NCBI GenBank assembly: GCA_016719615.1
Contig: JADJYQ010000001.1
Location: 1,028,501-1,092,500 of the forward strand
DNA from: Saprospiraceae bacterium
Lineage (GTDB): Bacteria > Bacteroidota > Bacteroidia > Chitinophagales > Saprospiraceae
Reading direction: 5' to 3'
DNA: 64,000 nt
Numbering within the stretch: position 1 is the stretch's first letter; each line of letters begins with the position of its first letter. Below the pieces are notes generated by a model. The model was not told the DNA's origin. It saw only the letters and a program-made list of their open reading frames with translations, and did not search any database. Positions 8,833 through 17,935 of this stretch are shown here, piece by piece. The translations under genes and the position numbers were made by a program.

Positions 8833-9336
8833 ATGATCACAAACGTTAGTATTACAAGCATTTTCAATTGCTCTCTTGAACGAGCCTTTAAAACACCCAT
8901 GTTCTGCGATGTTTCAAAAATACATACCGGCTATGGCATCATGCCCAAAGTGACCCATTGCACAGATGATGACAATTGGGGAAAGCCGGGTTACAGCAAA
9001 AAAATATTTGTGGCCAAGTCTATTTCTCAAAAAGGTGGTTTTGCATCTGTTGATAAAGTCCTTGAGCGCATAGAAAATAAATATTGGAAAATTGAGGTCA
9101 GTGATTTTCAATCTTGGATGCTGGGCTTTTATAAATTTGAGGGCGAGTGGAAAACAACGGAACTGGAATCCAATAAAATATTTGTAGAATACACATACAC
9201 CTTATATTCTAACCGTATTTTGCTTTACCCCTTCAATGTCTTGTTCGCAAAATTATTTTGGAAAAGATATATGAGAAGAGTCTTGGAAAATATCCGGCAT
9301 TTGGCTTATCAGAAGGAAACATATTTATACAATTAA
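8833..9336 (+). CDS. SRPBCC-family protein
   Basis: The product is 167 aa. The layout matches the START/SRPBCC (polyketide cyclase/Bet v1-like) fold: an N-terminal strand and short helix (NVSITSIFNCSLERAFKTPM), central strands ending in FYKFEGEWKTTEL and FVEYTYTLYSN, and a long C-terminal helix (FAKLFWKRYMRRVLENIRHL). No signal peptide is present. Such proteins bind lipids or hydrophobic ligands in a deep pocket; the ligand is not predictable. The following membrane-protein gene begins 1 bp after its stop, suggesting an operon. Confidence 0.7.
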   Translation: MITNVSITSIFNCSLERAFKTPMFCDVSKIHTGYGIMPKVTHCTDDDNWGKPGYSKKIFVAKSISQKGGFASVDKVLERIENKYWKIEVSDFQSWMLGFYKFEGEWKTTELESNKIFVEYTYTLYSNRILLYPFNVLFAKLFWKRYMRRVLENIRHLAYQKETYLYN

Positions 9337-9337
9337 C

Positions 9338-9746
9338 ATGCAGGTAACTTTTTGCAAGTGCCATCAAACGTTTACTCGTAGCGCTTTTATTATTGACAGC
9401 GATCAATGCCATCATTGCAGGTATTTTATTCATATGGAATCCAACAGGCAAATTGTTGGGTATGAATACAGATTATCTACAATACTCGCCTTTTGACTCT
9501 TATATGATCCCCGGTATCATTTTATTCATCGTGAACGGCGTCATGAATGTGATCGCAACCATTTTTATTTTGCGCAAAAATCGCTTGGGCTCATTATTGG
9601 CAATATTACAAGGAATGCTGCTTTGTGGGTGGATCGGGATACAAGTCTTAATGGTCAAAGATTTCAATTTGCTTCATGTTTCGATGTTGCTTATAGGTTT
9701 TATCTTTATCATCGGGGGCTGCATTCTGCGTTTTTATAAAAATTAA
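9338..9746 (+). CDS. small multi-spanning membrane protein, start frame broken by one base
   Basis: The visible in-frame start is a TTG at 9393, but the frame stays open and strongly hydrophobic upstream (IKRLLVALLLLTAINAIIAG). Removing one base from the T5 run at 9349-9353 joins it to the ATG at 9338, giving MQVTFASAIKRLLVALLLL and a product of about 135 aa with four transmembrane helices. The segments are LLVALLLLTAINAIIAGILF, a second at IPGIILFIVNGVMNVIATI, then LLAILQGMLLCGWIGIQVL and HVSMLLIGFIFIIGG. I see no known family. It follows the SRPBCC gene directly. The 3' end overlaps the convergent gene by 4 bp. Confidence 0.65.
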
Positions 9747-11017
9747 TCTAATTTGTATAAGCCCCGGATTTTTTTTGTCTCGCTTAAGATTTTACCAAAA
9801 TGTTCCTGGTGTTTGCCGGCTTTAAGTTCTGCATCAAATGCTGCCGCAATTTTTTGAATGAGCAATTTATCTGCTTCCGTTTTTTCTTTATAAAGATGGC
9901 TGCTAAAAGAAAGGGATTGTTCATCTTCTTTGAATCGAAGATCCAGTTTTGTTTCGCCTGATGCAAGATCAATACAGCGTCCGGTGTATTCGTGGAATTC
10001 CTCTTTAACAATTTGTGCTTTGGTCCAATTCATTTGCTTCAACACGAAATCGAGAAACACAGGTAGTATTCCCGGTTTTACAGGAAACAAGGTATAATAT
10101 CCATCTTCGGATTTATAGCGTCCGGTCCAATATTCCGGCTTTTGATGGGGAATGCGCTGTAATCGAATGGCGCCATCTTTTTCTTTCCATTCAAACAAGC
10201 GATGGAACCAATCCAAATTAGCTTCCTGAATATTGATCAACCGCGTTTCTGTATCATCGAATTTTACTGAATAGCCAGTATCTTTTTTAAAATCATATGC
10301 GATCAATGCATGTTCAGATTCAGGTAAATCCTCATCTGAGCTGTTCCAGGATTGGAACTCAGCTAAAAACACAATCCAATTTTTATCAGGGGAAAAGGCA
10401 AGAGCTCCATGTGGTGATGGAAATGAATAATTGTCAATGGGTTCATTACCCACATGAAATGACCATACATCTCGAGTTTGTACATCTAACACCTTTTGTT
10501 CACCTACCATCAAGTACCGCCCGCCTTCGAGTTTTTTCAATGGATCTATATTGTTGGTATCACTTTCAGCAAAAACTTCAATAAATGGTCCCGGCTGACC
10601 TTTATCGCTGTCCAAAAATTGCAGGGAAGCAAAATCTTGCGATTGTTTTAACAAAGCTTCTACAACAGGGACACCATCCTTGATGTAAATCAAGTAGAGA
10701 CTCTGACTGCCAACAATCAACATCGGTTCTTCGACACTTCCCAGGACATAGACATTCCACATATAGGGCAATCCGGTGTTGTTTTGTAAATCTCCCGGCA
10801 TTTCAATAGCCTTGCCCTTAAACAATACTGTATATGCAATACTGGTGCGGTCAACCATCCCATAATTCATATTGAAATCTCGGGATGATCCAACTTTTGC
10901 ACGTATAGTAAATGGCCCATAGGGAATATCTCGTTCAAAATTTTTACCGGATTTTCGGGTCGCAAAAAAGTAGGCGATACTGATGAATAAGGCTACGCTA
11001 AACAATGCGATTTTCAT
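9743..11017 (-). CDS. hypothetical membrane-anchored protein
   Basis: The product is 424 aa. It has one N-terminal hydrophobic segment (IALFSVALFISIAYFFA, residues 3-19) that anchors the rest, probably on the periplasmic side. Residues 25-300 are beta-rich; the stretch SPHGALAFSPDKNWIVFL resembles a blade of a WD40/TolB-type propeller. The C-terminal third is more helical. I cannot name a family. The gene is convergent with, and overlaps by 4 bp, the membrane-protein gene on the plus strand. Confidence 0.6.
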   Translation of the reverse strand: MKIALFSVALFISIAYFFATRKSGKNFERDIPYGPFTIRAKVGSSRDFNMNYGMVDRTSIAYTVLFKGKAIEMPGDLQNNTGLPYMWNVYVLGSVEEPMLIVGSQSLYLIYIKDGVPVVEALLKQSQDFASLQFLDSDKGQPGPFIEVFAESDTNNIDPLKKLEGGRYLMVGEQKVLDVQTRDVWSFHVGNEPIDNYSFPSPHGALAFSPDKNWIVFLAEFQSWNSSDEDLPESEHALIAYDFKKDTGYSVKFDDTETRLINIQEANLDWFHRLFEWKEKDGAIRLQRIPHQKPEYWTGRYKSEDGYYTLFPVKPGILPVFLDFVLKQMNWTKAQIVKEEFHEYTGRCIDLASGETKLDLRFKEDEQSLSFSSHLYKEKTEADKLLIQKIAAAFDAELKAGKHQEHFGKILSETKKIRGLYKLD

Positions 11018-11283
11018 GTTTAAATTACTTTAGAATTTTCATTTTGTTTTAAAATTATCCTCTTCATTTTAAACCTTATATATATCAATTTTGGAGTTTA
11101 TTGAATAGATTTGATAAAGGGCCTAAATGTACGATCTATGATTTTAAAAACATTTGAAAATATTCGACAAGCCAAACATGTTCATTTTATCTGAAGATGT
11201 TCAACATTGGACGCTTAAGATTGTTATTATCATCGAATCCTTTTGATCAAACGCATTATGGCTTATTTTTTAAATAAATGTTT

Positions 11284-12081
11284 ATGAAAACCTATTTCGT
11301 CGATTCTTTCACGAATCAAAAGTTTAAGGGAAATCCTGCTGCAGTCTGTTTTCCTGAAATTACTTTAGAAGTTCCCATGATGCAAAGTGTAGCCAATGAA
11401 ATTGGATTCTCCGAAACAGCTTTTGTAGAATATATTTCGGGAGATCGATACAATATCCGATTTTTTACGCCTAAACAGGAAATTCCCATTTGCGGACATG
11501 CTACATTGGCTGCTGCAAAAATAGTATTCGAGATAACAGATCTGCATCAAATTGTTTTTATAAATGTGAATGGTGTAAAATTGATCGTGCAAAAGCAGCT
11601 CGATAAAATGACCATGTTATTTCCAACATATAAATTATTGGATCTCGAAATTCCTGGTGAGATGATCAATGCTTTGGGCATTAAAGAGGTGGTGAGTGTA
11701 AGGTATAATACTGAATTAAAGATCATACTCATAGAAATGGCAGATTGTAATGCATTAGACCAGCTGAAGCCAGATTATTCAGCGCTGCTTCAATCTTACC
11801 AGAATATAAATGGAGTTTGCGTTACGGCAGCTTCGCAGGGCACAGCTTTTGATTTTCACTATCGTTTTTTCTGGCCCTGGTCTGGTACCCATGAAGACCC
11901 TGTTACGGGTGGGGTTCATACATTTTTAACACCTTATTGGTCTGCGAAATTAAATCAAAATCACATGCGGGCATTTCAATCTTCTGAGCGAACAGGAGAA
12001 ATGGAATTGAAATTCGAGGACGATAAAGTGTTTATAACGGGCCAAGCAGTTCAGGTGCTGGAAGGGAATTTTAACATTTGA
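11284..12081 (+). CDS. PhzF-family phenazine biosynthesis-like isomerase
   Basis: The product is 265 aa, a little short of the usual 260-300. Family signatures are all present: VDSFTNQKFKGNPAAVCF at the N-terminus, the catalytic glutamate in NEIGFSETAFVE, FFTPKQEIPICGHATLAAA, and THEDPVTGGVH near residue 205 (EDPVTGS in most members). PhzF proteins have two similar hot-dog-like halves and catalyse isomerisation or epimerisation of small acids; no phenazine genes are nearby, so this is a housekeeping-type relative. Two candidate ATGs, 11278 and 11284, are six bases apart; I prefer 11284 because the domain starts at once. Confidence 0.9.
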   Translation: MKTYFVDSFTNQKFKGNPAAVCFPEITLEVPMMQSVANEIGFSETAFVEYISGDRYNIRFFTPKQEIPICGHATLAAAKIVFEITDLHQIVFINVNGVKLIVQKQLDKMTMLFPTYKLLDLEIPGEMINALGIKEVVSVRYNTELKIILIEMADCNALDQLKPDYSALLQSYQNINGVCVTAASQGTAFDFHYRFFWPWSGTHEDPVTGGVHTFLTPYWSAKLNQNHMRAFQSSERTGEMELKFEDDKVFITGQAVQVLEGNFNI

Positions 12082-12198
12082 GCTTTGTGGCAATCTCCAT
12101 TTAATACTTTCATAATGAACGGATTTATAAAATAAGTTGAACGCAATCATTAATTGACCAGCTTTTCTTGTAATTTCGTAGTTACTAATTTAATCTAA

Positions 12199-14081
12199 AT
12201 GAAAGTCTTTAAATTTTTCGGAACAGTTGTATTGGCTTTATTTATTACCGAACTTCTTGGTCAGGAAATGAAGCCAAAGCAGACCCGCCCCGGTGGGAGA
12301 TCCGTTGGCATTAAAAGTGAAATACAATATATGCCCTGTGATGGCTTTTCCAATCCGCCATCATTGGATCTGTCATTTACACCAGTGATAGCCTATAAGA
12401 GAAAAACTACCATTCGCCATCGTGGGCCTGATCAGGATTTGATTGATTCATTAAAAAAGGTAAACCATATCTTAAAATTGGGAGGCAGTTCAACTCTTGC
12501 AAATGTTCCCGGTGATCAAGTCGATGTCCAAAATAGCCTGATGCCTTTGAATCCGGAAGTGGGCGATCGTTGGGATACCAATCCATTTACAGGAAGTGCT
12601 CCAATGGACAATACGATTGCCATCGGAAATACGGCTTGGGTCGTCACAGCTGCAAATTCTTCAATTTGTTATTCGAGAAATGGAAGTCTGACCTATACGA
12701 CAACACTTGAGGCTTTTTTGAACTATCCTGGTTGGGATTCCTACTGTGATCCGGTAGTGCTTTTTGATCCCGTGGCAAGAAGATTTTTTATGTACGTGCA
12801 ACATTGCGGTACTTCTGAAAATAATAAAGTGGCTTTGTTGTTTTCAAAAACAGCAAATCCAAATGATGGTTGGTATCGGTACATACTTAGAGGCGACCAA
12901 ACCGGCTTAGGACGCTTTTTTGATTATCCAAAATCGCAGTCACCAACAACGAAGTTATTTTGACCGCCAATTTATATGGTTCTGATAGTAAATTTTCAGA
13001 CTCTCAATTATGGCAAATCAATAAATCTAGCGGTTACAACGGACAAAATCTGCAATTTGTATACTGGTCAAACTTTGACGGCGACATTAATTTTACACTA
13101 CTACCGGTAAGTTATGGATTGAATAATACCTATGGTCCAGGTGCCTATATTGTCGCCTCAGAATCTGCTCAGGGGAATAAAATTGGGCTTTATGATCTTA
13201 CAGATGATCTGGGTAATAATCCCGAAATGATTTATTATGAAATTACTGTTCCAGCTTATGAAGTAGGTTCAGATGCTTTTCAACGTGGTACAACTTGCAA
13301 ACTGAGTATTAACGATTGTAGGGCTTTGAGTGGCTTTTATTTGAATGGTATTGTACATTTTGTGCATGCAGCCAAGAGACCCGATGAATGGAATGGAATT
13401 CATTATTACAGGGTCAACGTGGGCAATCGAACCGCTACCAAAGGATCTTTTGGTTTAGAAGATTATGATTATGCTTATCCTTCCATCGCATCTTATGCTA
13501 CTACGACAACAGGTAAATCGGCGATGATTAAATTCGCAAGATCAGCGGCTGACGATTATCCTGAAACGAGAGTAGTGCATGTAGATGATAATTTTAATTG
13601 GTCCGGCTCAACATATGTCAAAGGCTTGTGGGAGGTTGAATGTTTTAGCGGCAATGATGTGCAGCGATGGGGAGATTATTCAGGCATTTGCAGGAATTAC
13701 AGCATGAATGCACCAAGTGTATTGGTAGCCGGGGCTCATGGCAATTTTGATGGAGAATGGGAAAGTCATGCAGCTGAAGTCCACGATTCAGGGCCTGTCG
13801 CAAACCGCGATGTCAAAGACGAAGTTAAACTTGTCGTATGGCCCAATCCGGTGCAAAAAAGAATTTCGTTTACCTTTCAGGCTCCTGAAACTGGCCTAGC
13901 CAAAGTGATCTGCACAAGTGAAGACGGAACTATCATCAAAGAATTGTTGAAGAGTACTGCACAATTAGGGGAAAATACATTTTCAATGAATACAGAAGGA
14001 TTGGTTTCTGGCGTTTATATTTTATCGATTGTACAAAATCAGCAAATTTTAGCGAATGAAAAAATTGTTATCCAGCATTAA
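12199..14081 (+). CDS. large secreted T9SS type A protein, frame broken by one base
   Basis: Two abutting frames (12199-12963 and 12960-14081) join when one A is added to the A4 run at 12930-12933: the protein then reads FDYPKIAVTNNEVILTANLY across the break. The restored product is about 627 aa. It has a signal peptide (residues 1-21), an N-terminal basic segment containing DQDLIDSLKKVN, and a large beta-rich domain (about 110-530) with YCDPVVLFDPVARRFFMY that resembles sialidase-like propellers of surface proteins. The end is a type A sorting domain (VVWPNPVQKRISFTFQ to SGVYILSIVQNQQILANEK). It is exported through T9SS; function unknown. Confidence 0.78.
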
Positions 14082-14349
14082 TATACTTTTCTGTATCCTT
14101 CTGTTATCAAGTTCTTGCAACAACAATGTTGGAGGAGGGGTCACGAAATCTACAGGATCGACAACCGGCGGTAAGAATACAGGAAACAGCAAAGATGGAA
14201 GCTCCGTAAAACCTGAAGATTCAATGAATCCGCCAAACGATACAAGTATCAGGATTTCTCCAAATACCGGAATCAAACATGGTTCAAAGGATCAGGAGTT
14301 ATTGGACTCTTTGAAAAGAAATAATATGAAAAAGAAAAGGGGCGGGTAG
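14056..14349 (+). CDS. small lipoprotein overlapping the upstream T9SS gene
   Basis: The product is 97 aa and starts 26 bp inside the end of the preceding gene, in another frame. The signal MKKLLSSINILFCILLLSSSC gives lipidated Cys21, followed by a Gly/Ser/Thr-rich low-complexity linker and a basic tail. Residues 72-90 (GIKHGSKDQELLDSLKRNN) resemble the N-terminal segment of the overlapping upstream protein (RHRGPDQDLIDSLKKVNH). The shared motif suggests a common partner or a partial duplication. No family is recognised. Confidence 0.65.
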   Translation: MKKLLSSINILFCILLLSSSCNNNVGGGVTKSTGSTTGGKNTGNSKDGSSVKPEDSMNPPNDTSIRISPNTGIKHGSKDQELLDSLKRNNMKKKRGG

Positions 14350-14469
14350 CACTTCTTTCTTTCCTGTTGTTTTGAAATGAATTGCCAGGTTTAATTTTGT
14401 TGTTGATGACTTCAGTTATTGATTCTAGTTTGTTAGCTTACCAAATATAATTTATCATTGGTTAAAATC

Positions 14470-15027
14470 ATGATTAAATCACTAACTCCCAAACAAAGCG
14501 AATCACTACTTTCGATATTAAAATCTCGCTTTGAGAAAAACATGCAACGCCATAAAGAACTGGAGTGGACAAAGTTGGAAGCGAAGTTGAAATCTCAATC
14601 GGATAAACTCTGGAGCTTATATCAAATGGAAGAAACCGGAGGCGAACCGGATGTCATTGGTCATAACCAAAAATCAGACGAATACATTTTTTTTGATTGT
14701 TCCGAAGAGAGTCCGAAAGGGCGAAGAAGTTTTTGTTACGATCGCAAGGCATTGGATTCCAGAAAAGCCAATAAGCCCTCAGATAATGCAATGGAGTTGG
14801 CAGAAGTTATGGGCATTCGCATTTTAACCGAAGAAGAATACAGAGTCCTTCAAACTATTGGTGAATTTGACTTGAAAACATCCAGTTGGATTCTTACTCC
14901 CGATGCCATCAGAAATCTGGGCGGTGCATTGTTTGGAGACCGCCGGTTTAATCATGTTTTTATATATCACAATGGTGCAGAGTCATATTATGCAGCGAGG
15001 GGTTTTAGAGGAGTGTTGAAGGTTTGA
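14470..15027 (+). CDS. DUF4256 family protein
   Basis: The product is 185 aa from the ATG at 14470; a TTG at 14458 would add four residues. DUF4256 signatures run through the chain: LTPKQSESLLSILKSRFEKN, a central FFDCSEESPKGRRSFCYDRK, MGIRILTEEEYRVLQTIGEF and SSWILTPDAIRNLGGALFGD ending with YHNGAESYYAARGFRGVLKV. No signal or membrane segment is present. The family is widespread and uncharacterised. The cupin gene follows 71 bp later on the same strand. Confidence 0.92.
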   Translation: MIKSLTPKQSESLLSILKSRFEKNMQRHKELEWTKLEAKLKSQSDKLWSLYQMEETGGEPDVIGHNQKSDEYIFFDCSEESPKGRRSFCYDRKALDSRKANKPSDNAMELAEVMGIRILTEEEYRVLQTIGEFDLKTSSWILTPDAIRNLGGALFGDRRFNHVFIYHNGAESYYAARGFRGVLKV

Positions 15028-15098
15028 TGATACAAATCTTCCTGCTGGTATCATGTCAATTTTATTTAAAATAAGTTTCCATTTTTGTAAAAAGATTT

Positions 15099-15437
15099 AT
15101 GCCATTTATAAATTTCACAACACAGAAAAAAATTATAATCTGGGAAGGATTTACTGCGAGTTTTTATCATTCCGATCAAATGACATTTGCACATGTTTCT
15201 ATTGATGAAGGCGCTGAACTTCCCGAACATCATCATATCCACGAGCAATGGACACATATCGTTGAAGGTGAGCTTATGTTTAAACTTGGAGGAGAACAAA
15301 AAATATTAAAACCAGGGATGTCTGCATTTATTCCTTCGAATATTCCGCATTCGGCAAAGGCCATTACAGCTTGCAAAGTCATCGATGCATTTTTACCGAT
15401 ACGACAGGATTTTGTGGAGTTAGAGAAAAATGCTTGA
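15099..15437 (+). CDS. single-domain cupin protein
   Basis: The product is 112 aa and essentially one cupin barrel. Motif 1 is ELPEHHHIHEQWTHIVEGEL with metal-ligand histidines and glutamate at about 46-53 and 60. Motif 2 is KPGMSAFIPSNIPHSAKAI with a histidine near residue 88. All ligands for a mononuclear metal are present. Stand-alone cupins of this size include dioxygenase-like enzymes and sugar- or oxidant-binding proteins; I cannot choose between them. No export signal is seen. Confidence 0.85.
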   Translation: MPFINFTTQKKIIIWEGFTASFYHSDQMTFAHVSIDEGAELPEHHHIHEQWTHIVEGELMFKLGGEQKILKPGMSAFIPSNIPHSAKAITACKVIDAFLPIRQDFVELEKNA

Positions 15438-15570
15438 AGCATACAAGAGAAAAACACTAAGATTCAATTCTTGACCAATTCTAAGTACAATAAATAGTTG
15501 AGTTTAACATTTCTAAATTTTATTAGGATTTCCAGTTTTTATTATATATTTACAAGTAAATTGATTTAAA

Positions 15571-15805
15571 ATGATTGTTTCGGATTTAAAAGAGGCTCCA
15601 TCAAAAAATAGATCTTATTGAGGATGAAAATTTATTATTGGAGGCAATTCAATTATTGGAGTTGGAGATTGATGCATCAAACATAATGTTACCTGAAATT
15701 GCAATTCATAAAATCAATAGTGGCATACAAGATATTTTATCGGGAAAAATTAAATCACATGATCAAGCAAATTCAGAAACGGAAAAGTGGCTGCGAGAAC
15801 AATAA
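15571..15805 (+). CDS. antitoxin of ParE/RelE-type pair, frame broken by two bases
   Basis: The ATG at 15571 opens a frame (MIVSDLKEA...) that stops after 16 codons. A second frame, from about 15596, reads LHQKIDLIEDENLLLEAIQL and continues to EKWLREQ at 15805. Adding two bases (CTCT in place of CT at 15595-15599) joins them into a 78-aa acidic, helical protein. This matches the size and position of small antitoxins encoded just before ParE-type toxins, with an LLEAIQLLE-type helix. The C-terminal end overlaps the toxin start by 19 bp. The break may be real inactivation or a sequence error. Confidence 0.6.
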
Positions 15806-16092
15806 TTTGGTCAGATCAGGCTCAGTCTGATCGAATTGAAATACTTCATTACTGGATTCATCGAAATAAGTCAAAGGAATATAGTGTAAAGTTGAATTCA
15901 CTTATAATAAGGGCAATTGAATTATTGGCTAAAATGCCAGAAATCGGAAAGCGGCATCATATCACTGAGACCAGAATCAAAATCATAAAGGCTTATTACA
16001 TAATTTATAAATTTAACGATTCCGAATTAAAAATCATTTCAATTTGGGATTCAAGGAGAGATCTGCAAAATATGCAGACTAAATTCAAATAA
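15787..16092 (+). CDS. RelE/ParE-family toxin
   Basis: The product is 101 aa from a GTG start at 15787 that lies inside the antitoxin gene. It matches the ParE/RelE superfamily: TIIWSDQAQSDRIEILHYWI at the N-terminus, a central helix ending in LAKMPEIGKRHHI, then strands IKIIKAYYIIYKFNDSEL and the terminal ISIWDSRRDLQNM (W-D-x-R-R-D/N motif). ParE proteins inhibit gyrase and RelE proteins cleave mRNA at the ribosome; sequence alone does not separate them. The intact toxin beside a broken antitoxin is odd and favours a sequence error upstream. Confidence 0.87.
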   Translation: MAARTIIWSDQAQSDRIEILHYWIHRNKSKEYSVKLNSLIIRAIELLAKMPEIGKRHHITETRIKIIKAYYIIYKFNDSELKIISIWDSRRDLQNMQTKFK

Positions 16093-16420
16093 AATTTCTC
16101 ATCCATAATACTGCATAGACTCTGCTCCGCCAGGCATTTGAAATCATAATCTTTTAATTATTTCAACAATAAAGAATTTACATTTTAGTTTTGATTTTTA
16201 ATGAGATGCTTTAGAAGCATGTATTACAAATCATGTTGCGGAGTATACATTTTTCAGCTTTAGCAAAAAAATTTACAATTTCTTTAATCCCCGGTCACAC
16301 AATTTCATTTGTGAATCGTTTACTTTGGGTAGTTATTTCAGCAAAGTAGAGATAACTTGCTCAAGTAAGAAATTAGAAATTTCTAAGATAAAATTCTATA
16401 ATTAATTCAATCAAATACAA
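16093..16420. other. gene-free stretch, nothing recognised
   Basis: This AT-rich spacer between the toxin gene and the VOC gene shows no open frame of note, no strong hairpin and no copy of the dispersed repeats. Confidence 0.45.
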
Positions 16421-16789
16421 ATGACAAATTCAATTAACTGGTTTGAAATTCCGGTCAAAAATTTCGACAGAGCGAAAGCTTTTTATGGAGCCTTATTTAA
16501 TGCAGCCATCGAAGACATGCCTCATCCTGAAATGAAGTATGGCATTCTGCCTGGCGATATGCAAAATGGCGTAACCGGTGGTATTGTTGAGGGCGAAGGT
16601 TATGAGCCTTCTATGGATGGTTCTCTGATTTACCTCAATGGAGGTGATGATCTCAGTGATCCTCTTTCAAGAGTTGAAGCTGCCGGTGGTCAGATCCTAT
16701 TGGCTAAAACTTCAATTGGAGCCAATGGATTTATTGCCCTCATCAGCGATACCGAAGGTAATAAAGTGGGCTTGCATTCTATGGGTTAA
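16421..16789 (+). CDS. VOC (glyoxalase/bleomycin-resistance-like) family protein
   Basis: The product is 122 aa. It has the two beta-alpha-beta-beta-beta modules of the vicinal oxygen chelate fold: NSINWFEIPVKNFDRAKAFY then ALFNAAIEDMPHPEMKYGIL in the first half, and DLSDPLSRVEAAGGQILLAK with FIALISDTEGNKVGLHSMG in the second. The usual C-terminal metal glutamate is replaced by a D-T-E-G-N-K-V-G-L-H arrangement typical of the YaeR/PhnB-like branch. No specific substrate can be inferred. Cytoplasmic. Confidence 0.9.
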   Translation: MTNSINWFEIPVKNFDRAKAFYGALFNAAIEDMPHPEMKYGILPGDMQNGVTGGIVEGEGYEPSMDGSLIYLNGGDDLSDPLSRVEAAGGQILLAKTSIGANGFIALISDTEGNKVGLHSMG

Positions 16790-16797
16790 TCCGTATT

Positions 16798-16878
16798 GTT
16801 TCCCGCAGATTTGCGCAGACAGTTCGCAGAATTCTGAATTTATTAAATCTGTGCATGATCTGCGCAAATTTGCAGGAA
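16798..16878. repeat. CGCAGATT-type dispersed hairpin repeat
   Basis: The segment opens with GTTTCCCGCAGATTTGCGC and closes with CTGCGCAAATTTGCAGG, so the ends can pair imperfectly. The flank after it (AACCCAATGTATGCCC) resembles the flank after the copy at 45399-45470 (AACCCCACGGATGCCC), so the repeat is longer than the hairpin itself. Confidence 0.65.
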
Positions 16879-16971
16879 CCCAATGTATGCCCTTGAGAAA
16901 CCTAACGCATCCGAAATTTGATTGAGAATCCCTCATGGAATGAAACAAATTTGTTTCCAAACTTTTCTACT

Positions 16972-17390
16972 TTGGCAGAATTTAAAACGAAACAACAAGA
17001 AGCCTCCGTTACCGAATTCATCAACAATTTTGCCAATACCTAATAAAAACGCAAAGACAGTTTTGAATTGGTAAAAATCATGCATGAATTCACAGGCTTT
17101 GAACCCAAAATGTGAACCAATCTATTGTAGGTTTTAGCATGTATCATTATAAATCAGATCGAAGCCGCCAGGAAGGGGACTGGCCAATGTTTGGATTTTC
17201 TCTCAGGTAAGCGGCTATTTCGATTTATGTCTGTACAGATGCCAAAGAACACGAACATTTACTAGAAGGCCTTGGAAAATTCAAACTGGGAAAGGCCTGT
17301 ATTTATGTTAAGAAGTTATCAGACTTTAAGCTGGAGGCTGTTTATAAAATCATGGGTGCATCCATCGAATATTTGAAGAAGAAATATTGA
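16972..17390 (+). pseudogene. decayed DUF1801 gene
   Basis: Translating in pieces gives AEFKTKQQEASVTEFINNFA, then after two in-frame stops KRKDSFELVKIMHEFTGFEP, then after a stop and a frame change SIVGFSMYHYKSDRSRQEGD followed by WPMFGFSLR, a stop, and AAISIYVCTDAKEHEHLLEG through LGKFKLGKACIYVKKLSDFK to IEYLKKKY. This is a complete DUF1801 (YdhG-like) protein in order, with no usable ATG (TTG at the first codon), at least four stop codons and one frameshift. Unlike the single-base breaks elsewhere, this is real decay. An intact but different DUF1801 protein is encoded at 41227. Confidence 0.85.
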
Positions 17391-17465
17391 GTATATTTTG
17401 ATTTATTTATTTTAAATATGAGTTACCTTTATTTCATATTTGATGAATATCTTTAATTTTGAAAT

Positions 17466-17849
17466 ATGTTAATTCCATTTTTACTTTCATTTGTTTACTT
17501 TTTTTTCAAGGCTTACAAAGCAAAAGAGAATTATTGGGTATATGGAATATTAGGCTCTGTTAGTGTAGGCTTTCTTACTATGCTATTAACTTGGGTGTTA
17601 AAAGTTGCGATATATAGAGAAGGTGGACTAGGCATTGACAGGTCAACTGCGACAGTAATAGGAGTTATTGTGATTTTAGTTTCTATTTGGGTAGTGGATA
17701 AATATTCGGGATTGAATTGGTATGATAAAACAAATGATAAGCTCAATGAGAAGATAACGGATTCGGACAACATTTCTGAAGAAGAAATGGAAAAGTTAAA
17801 AGCTGGTAATATTATTAAGGATATAGATATTATTCAAAAAGAAGAATAG
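17466..17849 (+). CDS. hypothetical membrane protein
   Basis: The product is 127 aa. Three hydrophobic segments are visible: MLIPFLLSFVYFFFKA, VYGILGSVSVGFLTMLLTWV and ATVIGVIVILVSIWVV. A charged cytoplasmic tail follows from about residue 85, with SEEEMEKLKAGNIIKDIDII. The tail has a short repeated acidic/lysine pattern that could form a helix. I do not recognise the family, and the neighbours give no clue. Confidence 0.55.
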   Translation: MLIPFLLSFVYFFFKAYKAKENYWVYGILGSVSVGFLTMLLTWVLKVAIYREGGLGIDRSTATVIGVIVILVSIWVVDKYSGLNWYDKTNDKLNEKITDSDNISEEEMEKLKAGNIIKDIDIIQKEE

Positions 17850-17935
17850 AGTCTTACCTTCTTTTGGCTAGTTGAAATTTTCTAATTCAAATATGCTTTA
17901 TATTTTGGCCTATCCAATCTGTTTATTTCCTTAAC

